Shown: piece after piece, positions 58,879-64,000 of the stretch
Numbering within the stretch: position 1 is the first letter of the stretch
Layout: each line of letters starts with the position of its first letter
NCBI GenBank assembly: GCA_038745295.1
Contig: JBCDLN010000001.1
Coordinates: forward strand, 1 to 64,000
Origin: Acuticoccus sp038745295
GTDB taxonomy: Bacteria > Pseudomonadota > Alphaproteobacteria > Rhizobiales > Amorphaceae
DNA: 64,000 bases
Reading direction: 5' to 3'
Notes under the pieces: model-generated
Seen by the model: the letters and a program-made list of their open reading frames with translations, nothing else
What the model was told of the DNA's origin: nothing
The model's database searches: none
Made by a program: the position numbers and the translations under genes

Positions 58879-59411
58879 CAGGAAACCTCAAAGCAGGACA
58901 CCCGCAAGGGGCAGAAACGCAATCGTCCCGTTCGCTTGCCGCAGCGTCCTAGCATATTTGCGCTTTGGCGCGGGCTACTCAATGCGGGGCTGCTGGCCGT
59001 TACAATCTAGCGGCGGGTTCGTGCTGGCATTTCACTATTCAAGATTGATGATAATAAACCTAAAGATGTCAAAACGCATTGACCTACCGTTCTGAGCAGC
59101 GTAAGGCCTGCTTTGGTAAAATGTTGAGAATCGGGATTTGTGTTTCGATCTCAGGTGCATATCGCGTTTATGAAACGTCAGGCTATCTTACCGTTGGATA
59201 CCTGACAGCTCATCCCTCGCCCACTCACCTCAGTCAAACTCAGACGTCTTATGATCGAAAATCGACCCAGTGTGCACGCAGCCTCAGAGGCGCTGATCCA
59301 CACTCACAGCTGGTCTGCAACTGCTCGTGTCATATCCGAAATACGAATTCATGACGGATACAGTGCGACCTTACACCGTTCTCCCAGTGTCGATCTCAGC
59401 GAGATCAAACA
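58879..59411. promoter_or_regulatory. Divergent intergenic region, export operon / subtilase
   Basis: About 530 bases with no convincing gene. AT content rises toward the subtilase side (about 59030-59090). It must carry the promoters of the co-polymerase operon on the minus strand and of the protease gene on the plus strand. No specific binding site could be named. Confidence 0.4.
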
Positions 59412-62108
59412 ATGATAACCGATTCCTGGGTGTTTAATCAGATGACTGGAAGTGACACACCATCGAATGTCTTAACCGAGACATCCGATATTTTTTGGGG
59501 TGCCGGCCATCAACGCTGGTGGCATCTTGAACACAACCGCGATGGCCCCAGCGTCGATGTCATCGATATTTGGGATGATTATAGTGGCGCCGGTGTCACC
59601 GTCGCTGTTCATGATGAGATGGTCAATTTTAATCATCCAGATCTTAAAGAAAACTATGATTCTTCAATCGATTATGATCTGAATAAACGAGCTACCAAAC
59701 TCGATTACCCCTTTGGCACTGACGCATCGCACGGGACAGCGGTCGCAGGTGTGATTGGTGCGGCCAACAATGGATTTGGCACCATTGGAATCGCGTATGA
59801 AGCGCGACTGACATCGCTCGCGTTCAGTTACGAGTCCGAAAACGTCATCGACGAGGTCCTCACCGGCATCTCACGAGCCAAAAACTACGACATCGTCAAC
59901 AACAGCTGGAGCTTTGTCAAAGCATTCACCGATCGAAATTTCGGCGATAGTCTGATCGAACCTGTCACGGAAGGGCGAGACGGGCTGGGCACTATCATGG
60001 TGTTTTCAGCCAGCAATCAGCGCTCGGCGGTCTCGTCAAACTATCTGGATTTTCAGAACTCGCCATACGCGGTCGCAGTGGGCGCGGTCGATAAAGAGGG
60101 TGATGCGGCGTCATTCTCATCGATCGGCACCAATGTTTTGGTATCCACCGCCGGCGTGAACATCAAAACCACCACGAGGGACGACAACTATAGCGGAGTC
60201 GACGGCACATCGTTCGCGGCTCCTATGGTATCGGGCGTGGTTGCGCTCATGTTAGAAGCTAACCCCGATCTTGGTTACCGCGATGTTCAAGAAATCTTGG
60301 CCTACTCATCCAAGATTTCCGAGCTTGGTGATCGCGGTCACACCGCCAATGATTGGGTCATCAATGGCGCTGACAATTATAATGGCGGCGGCCTGCACTA
60401 TAGCGACGTATTCGGATACGGCTTCGTCAACGCTTTCGCGGCTGTACGTCTGGCTGAAACCTGGACTAAGCAGCAAACCATCGATAACCTGCAAACGCAT
60501 GTGGTCGACAAACAGTTCGACACACCGCTGAGGCTGGTGGCGGGAGACACCGACAGCCTGTCGGTCAGCTTTGAGGTGACTGAAAACATCGTCGCCGAGC
60601 ATGTCCAACTCGCGCTCGACTTCTCCTGGCGCGACAGCGGCAACCTGGAGGTGTACCTCACCAGCCCAGACGGCACGCGCAGCCAATTGATGTATGATCT
60701 CTACACACCTGATGCAGTTGGCGATTTCAGGCTGTTCGAGTTCACGACGGTCGCCTCCATGGGTGAGAATGCGGCCGGCACATGGACCATCGACATCGTC
60801 AATCCGGACCCGGACGCCAACTTCAAAGGCGAGACGATGACCGGTGAATTCAAAGGGTTCACCGCAACAATCCTCGGTGAAGCACCGTCGGTCACCAACA
60901 CCTACATTTACACCGATGAGTTCGCAGTCCTCTACGACGACGAACTCACCGAGCGTGTGGTGTTGCGCGACCGCAATGGCGGGACCGATACCATCAACGC
61001 CGCCGCTGTTACCACCGATTCCACGCTTGATCTCAACCGGGGACCCGGTGCGGTGATCGCTGGGCATGCGTTGACCATTGAAGGGCTTATCGAGAACGCG
61101 GTCGGCGGTGATGGTGACGACACGCTCATCGGCAACAACGCCGACAACCACCTTCATGGCGGCCGCGGCGATGACCACTTCACACTCTCCGCCGGTGACG
61201 ACACGCTGGACGGCGGCCGCGGTCAAGACAAGCTCGTCATTGAGGCTGATTTTAACGCCTTCAGTGCGTTCGAACTGATCGGCGACACACTGTCGCTCGC
61301 CTTCAATGACGGTGCCACAGCCCTGATCCAAAGCATTGAAGCCTTCGTGGTGGATGGGGTGAACTACGGCTACAATGCCCTAGTCGATGCTCTGGAGGAC
61401 GTGAGCAATACCGATGACCGGCCAGACAGCGGCCAGGGGAGCGGGGGCGCCAGCGTCATCACACCACCACCGCCAGCAGACACGCCGAAGGATGATGTTC
61501 CCCCGAACAACACCGGCAACGATGACGATGACACACCGCACGATTGGCTGGGCGAAGCGCCGGACGATGCCATCCTGGGCAAAGGGGGGGCAGAGCGCCT
61601 GAAGGGCAACATGGGCACCGACTCATGGCTGGACGGCGGCGCAGGCGATGACACCCTTCTTGGTCTTGATGGTCAGGACACGCTGATTGGCGGCGAGGGC
61701 GATGATCTTCACTTCGGCCATGGCGCCAACGATGTTTTGAAAGGCGGCAACGGTAACAACCGTCTGGTCGGCGGCGAAGGTGACGACACGCTGATCGCTG
61801 AAGCTGGTGATAATGTGCTCGTGGGCGAAGAGGGCGCGGACACGTTTGTCATCTCAGCCGATACGTTCGGCGGCAAGCAGCGCATCACCGACTTCTCGGC
61901 CGCCGACGGTGACACCATCGTGCTGCTCGATCCGGACAACATCCTCGACACAATGGACATCGTCATGGCGTTATCGTGGGGGACTGGTGTGCAACTCAGT
62001 GCCGTCAACAAAAAGGGAGACGCACTCTCAATTGTCGAAATCCATGGTGATTTTGACGCTGAAACACTTCTTCAGCTGAAGGAGGTGTCCAGCGAGCTGC
62101 TCATTTGA
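59412..62108 (+). CDS. Subtilisin-like (S8, kexin-type) protease with P-domain and RTX repeats
   Basis: 898 residues. Catalytic triad Asp68 (VAVHDEMV), His107 (SHGTAVAGV) and Ser267 (DGTSFAAPM), oxyanion Asn202 in FSASN. A proprotein-convertase P domain follows at about 370-500 (DSGNLEVYLTSPDGT). Two RTX blocks (about 570-620 and 715-810, GGxGxDxL units) bind calcium, and the C-terminus ends in LLI. A Pro/Asp-rich linker (about 665-710) separates them. No Sec signal, so secretion by a type I system is expected. It probably processes surface or matrix proteins such as the RTX proteins encoded nearby (inference). Convergent with a small RTX gene. Confidence 0.9.
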   Translation: MITDSWVFNQMTGSDTPSNVLTETSDIFWGAGHQRWWHLEHNRDGPSVDVIDIWDDYSGAGVTVAVHDEMVNFNHPDLKENYDSSIDYDLNKRATKLDYPFGTDASHGTAVAGVIGAANNGFGTIGIAYEARLTSLAFSYESENVIDEVLTGISRAKNYDIVNNSWSFVKAFTDRNFGDSLIEPVTEGRDGLGTIMVFSASNQRSAVSSNYLDFQNSPYAVAVGAVDKEGDAASFSSIGTNVLVSTAGVNIKTTTRDDNYSGVDGTSFAAPMVSGVVALMLEANPDLGYRDVQEILAYSSKISELGDRGHTANDWVINGADNYNGGGLHYSDVFGYGFVNAFAAVRLAETWTKQQTIDNLQTHVVDKQFDTPLRLVAGDTDSLSVSFEVTENIVAEHVQLALDFSWRDSGNLEVYLTSPDGTRSQLMYDLYTPDAVGDFRLFEFTTVASMGENAAGTWTIDIVNPDPDANFKGETMTGEFKGFTATILGEAPSVTNTYIYTDEFAVLYDDELTERVVLRDRNGGTDTINAAAVTTDSTLDLNRGPGAVIAGHALTIEGLIENAVGGDGDDTLIGNNADNHLHGGRGDDHFTLSAGDDTLDGGRGQDKLVIEADFNAFSAFELIGDTLSLAFNDGATALIQSIEAFVVDGVNYGYNALVDALEDVSNTDDRPDSGQGSGGASVITPPPPADTPKDDVPPNNTGNDDDDTPHDWLGEAPDDAILGKGGAERLKGNMGTDSWLDGGAGDDTLLGLDGQDTLIGGEGDDLHFGHGANDVLKGGNGNNRLVGGEGDDTLIAEAGDNVLVGEEGADTFVISADTFGGKQRITDFSAADGDTIVLLDPDNILDTMDIVMALSWGTGVQLSAVNKKGDALSIVEIHGDFDAETLLQLKEVSSELLI

Positions 62109-62141
62109 TGGCGTTCTATCTCAGATCGCGAGCAGCAACAT

Positions 62142-62172
62142 AAAAAAGGGTGCTGGAATGATCCAGCACCCT
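62142..62172 (-). terminator. Intrinsic terminator between convergent genes
   Basis: Ten-bp perfect stem GGGTGCTGGA / TCCAGCACCC (62148-62157 and 62162-62171) with a four-base loop, followed on the minus strand by TTTTTTA. It ends the RTX transcript and may also slow the protease transcript. Confidence 0.88.
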
Positions 62173-62196
62173 CATCAGTCCGATAGGACCAACTCT

Positions 62197-62913
62197 TTAG
62201 AGGGACGGGACGGAGTCGATCGCAGCCTGCGCGCTTTGCGACAGGTCGTCCAGGTCAATGGTGAAGTTGTCTTCGGTCAGAACTTCGTTCCGAACGTTCA
62301 CCGTGGCCGTTCCTTCTTCAGTCTGATACGTGACCAAGGTGTGCTTGCCATTGATGATCTCGATTTCCAGGCCTGCAATACCAGCAAACCCTTCACCCTC
62401 TTCACCATTGTTAATGAAGAAGATATCGTCTGCTTGGCTGAATCCCCAGACTTTGTCGTTACCGGCCAAAGCGTCGATCACGATCACGTCTTGACCATCT
62501 TCGAGCTTACCATTCCAGTTGTTGCGCTGACCAGCGAGGATGGTGTCATCGCCTGCGAAGCCAACGAAGACATCTTCGCCGTCGCCGCCCCACAGGGTGT
62601 CTTCGCCGTTTGAGTTGTTATCGAACGACCCAAGGAGGAGGTCGTTGTCAGCATCACCGAGCAGCTTGTCGTCGCTGCCGCCACCGTTCAGCGTGTCTTC
62701 GCCGGTTCCACCCAGGACAGTGTCGACGCCGGTCCCACCGACAACATTGTCGTCGCCGCCGTTGGCTTCAACACGGTCACCTTGAGCATCCGCTTCAATC
62801 GTGTTCGCATCATCAGAGCCGATCACGAAATTCGCTTGCTCAACAACATCTTGGCCGACGGCGTCGGCGGTGAAATTGGGAGTGTCTGCATCAAGGACAA
62901 ATTTGTTCAGCAT
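62197..62913 (-). CDS. Small RTX calcium-binding protein
   Basis: 238 residues from ATG 62913 (GGGGA about nine bases upstream; GTG 62916 also in frame). About five to seven RTX nonapeptides at residues 50-130 (GGDDNVVGG, GTGEDTLNGG, GDADNDLLLG), acidic, no Sec signal, with a second half that includes GKHTLVTYQTEEGTATVNV and no known enzyme domain. C-terminal residues are mildly hydrophobic. Likely a type I-secreted calcium-binding matrix protein. Confidence 0.82.
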   Translation of the reverse strand: MLNKFVLDADTPNFTADAVGQDVVEQANFVIGSDDANTIEADAQGDRVEANGGDDNVVGGTGVDTVLGGTGEDTLNGGGSDDKLLGDADNDLLLGSFDNNSNGEDTLWGGDGEDVFVGFAGDDTILAGQRNNWNGKLEDGQDVIVIDALAGNDKVWGFSQADDIFFINNGEEGEGFAGIAGLEIEIINGKHTLVTYQTEEGTATVNVRNEVLTEDNFTIDLDDLSQSAQAAIDSVPSL

Positions 62914-63319
62914 CACTCATCTTCCCCTAACTAAATCTATCTACCACTCGTTACAAAGATCGCCGCAGTCTTTGCCTTATTTTTTGCACAGAATGGCCAT
63001 AAACAGCAATCTTTTCGCGCGCTGCAACTGGCACATTTTAGTAGCTCGATCAACCAGTGTGCAGGCCGCAGCACCAAAATAATATGTGATTTGTTAACCT
63101 CAAGGTTTTTGAGCCCCGAGACGGTCAACCTTGGCGGGAACGCGGCGAAAGTGTTACGCTCATGAAGCAGGTACTTTACTACCGTTTTTGTTATTTTCCT
63201 TAGTCCACCCATCAAAAATCGTTGTGACTGCGGGTTTGCAACCTGCTGAGTTTACATTGCTGGCCCGCGCGTTTTAAACGCCGGGGCCGGGCCATGGTGG
63301 CCGCGGCAGGAGGCTCGCC
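62914..63319. promoter_or_regulatory. Divergent intergenic region, RTX / membrane protein
   Basis: About 400 bases, AT-rich next to the RTX gene (62930-63200), with no gene seen. Promoters of both flanking genes are expected here. The last bases contain AGGAGG seven to eight bases before the GTG start of the next gene. Confidence 0.4.
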
Positions 63320-64000
63320 GTGACATTTGTCGTGATCGCTGTCTTCTGGTGTATTTTTCTTTATAGCTTTGTCGCGCCGATCCATCGGATCGTCTATCTT
63401 ATAATGTGTTCCATTTGTTTTGGGACATTCTCAACGATTCCGACATCGGTCACGGGCTTTGTCTTTCTACCCGCCCCGCTGTTTGCTTTGGCGCTGGTCA
63501 TGCGTGTCGCGCTGGCGCCCAACGCGCCGCAATTCATCATCACATCGGTACTCGTCCCGCGCCGCATGCTGCTTCTGTTCTTGTTTCTGGTTGTTGCGTA
63601 CATCACGACACTGTTCATGCCACGCCTGTTCGCGGGTGGTATCGACGTCGTCACGTTCCGCGGCCGCGTCGATACTACCGTGCCGCTGCGACCGACACCG
63701 CAGAATTTGTCGCAGCTTTTCTACGTCACGATCTCAGTGTTCTCCGTGGTGGCGTTCGCCTTTATTTTGCGCAAACCGGTCATGCGGCAGCACGCGTTGA
63801 AGGCAGTCTGGTGGGGTGGGGTGTTCACCGTTGCGACAGGGGTACTCGATTATCTGAACAGCTTCCTGCCGCTCGACCCGCTGCTTGCGCCATTTCGAAC
63901 AGCCAGCTACGCGCTCGCGACTGATGTAGCGCTTTTGGGCGGCAAGCGGGTGGTGGGCCTGACATCGGAGGCCTCGGCGTTCGGCAATATCTGCATCGCC
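63320..64000 (+). CDS. Membrane protein, possible second polysaccharide polymerase, cut by window edge
   Basis: Reading from GTG 63320, which has a strong AGGAGG site, gives 227 residues open to the window end. There are at least five hydrophobic segments (about 2-17, 26-40, 46-62, 79-102 and 139-155) and a soluble loop between the last two. This resembles the N-terminal half of O-antigen ligase/Wzy-type proteins with ten or more helices. The family call is tentative because the conserved loop is outside the window. Confidence 0.5.
   Translation, partial: MTFVVIAVFWCIFLYSFVAPIHRIVYLIMCSICFGTFSTIPTSVTGFVFLPAPLFALALVMRVALAPNAPQFIITSVLVPRRMLLLFLFLVVAYITTLFMPRLFAGGIDVVTFRGRVDTTVPLRPTPQNLSQLFYVTISVFSVVAFAFILRKPVMRQHALKAVWWGGVFTVATGVLDYLNSFLPLDPLLAPFRTASYALATDVALLGGKRVVGLTSEASAFGNICIA

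Overview
The window looks like part of a large extrachromosomal replicon (plasmid or chromid) of a GC-rich alphaproteobacterium, most likely marine and Rhodobacterales-like. The grounds are the replication and partition module (a plasmid replication initiator of the RPA family, ParA, a RepB/ParB-type protein, iterons and GTT-N10-AAC parS-like palindromes), the codon and base composition, and the RTX and exopolysaccharide gene content. Taxonomy is inference. No rRNA, tRNA, CRISPR array or intact insertion sequence was seen.

Layout. (1) 1-9.3 kb: two divergent clan-A-like glycoside hydrolase paralogues, a GT2, a very long esterase/Ig/SPRY protein with a Gly-Ser linker, and a polysaccharide pyruvyl transferase. 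(2) 9.6-15.9 kb: replicon core with parB, parA, two parS-like sites, a 21-bp-period iteron array, an R2K-type ATP-grasp gene, a decayed 3' copy of repA, a membrane protein and intact repA. (3) 16-39.5 kb: main polysaccharide block with a GT2, a gmd-fcl-GT-sulfotransferase-uronate epimerase operon, a reverse operon of two beta-helix proteins plus sulfotransferase plus FkbM methyltransferase, a third beta-helix protein, a Wzy-like polymerase, several GT4/GT2 enzymes, a WcaF-like acetyltransferase and a Wzx-like flippase. A third parS-like palindrome lies at 34.6 kb. (4) 40-43.3 kb: two convergent RTX proteins sharing a terminator. (5) 43.8-47.9 kb: a tyrosine recombinase with a core-site-like inverted repeat at its 5' end, then an operon of a cytochrome P450 and a cyclooxygenase-like haem peroxidase. 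(6) 48.2-58.9 kb: galE, a GT4-sulfotransferase-acyltransferase-GT4 operon, and a reverse operon of BY-kinase/co-polymerase, export protein and acyltransferase. (7) 59.4-64 kb: a subtilase-RTX protease, a convergent small RTX protein, and the start of a second polymerase-like membrane protein that runs off the window.

Together the sugar genes point to a Wzx/Wzy-type, acidic, heavily decorated exopolysaccharide: GDP-fucose, an epimerised uronic acid and UDP-galactose as precursors; sulfation by up to three sulfotransferases; O-acetylation; pyruvylation; methylation; and a set of polysaccharide-acting or adhesin-like proteins without visible Sec signals. No type I secretion transporter, priming glycosyltransferase or GDP-mannose synthesis gene is in the window, so these must be elsewhere.

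The most unusual item is the P450 plus cyclooxygenase-like gene pair, which has the parts list of eukaryotic oxylipin pathways and sits next to a tyrosine recombinase and its putative site.
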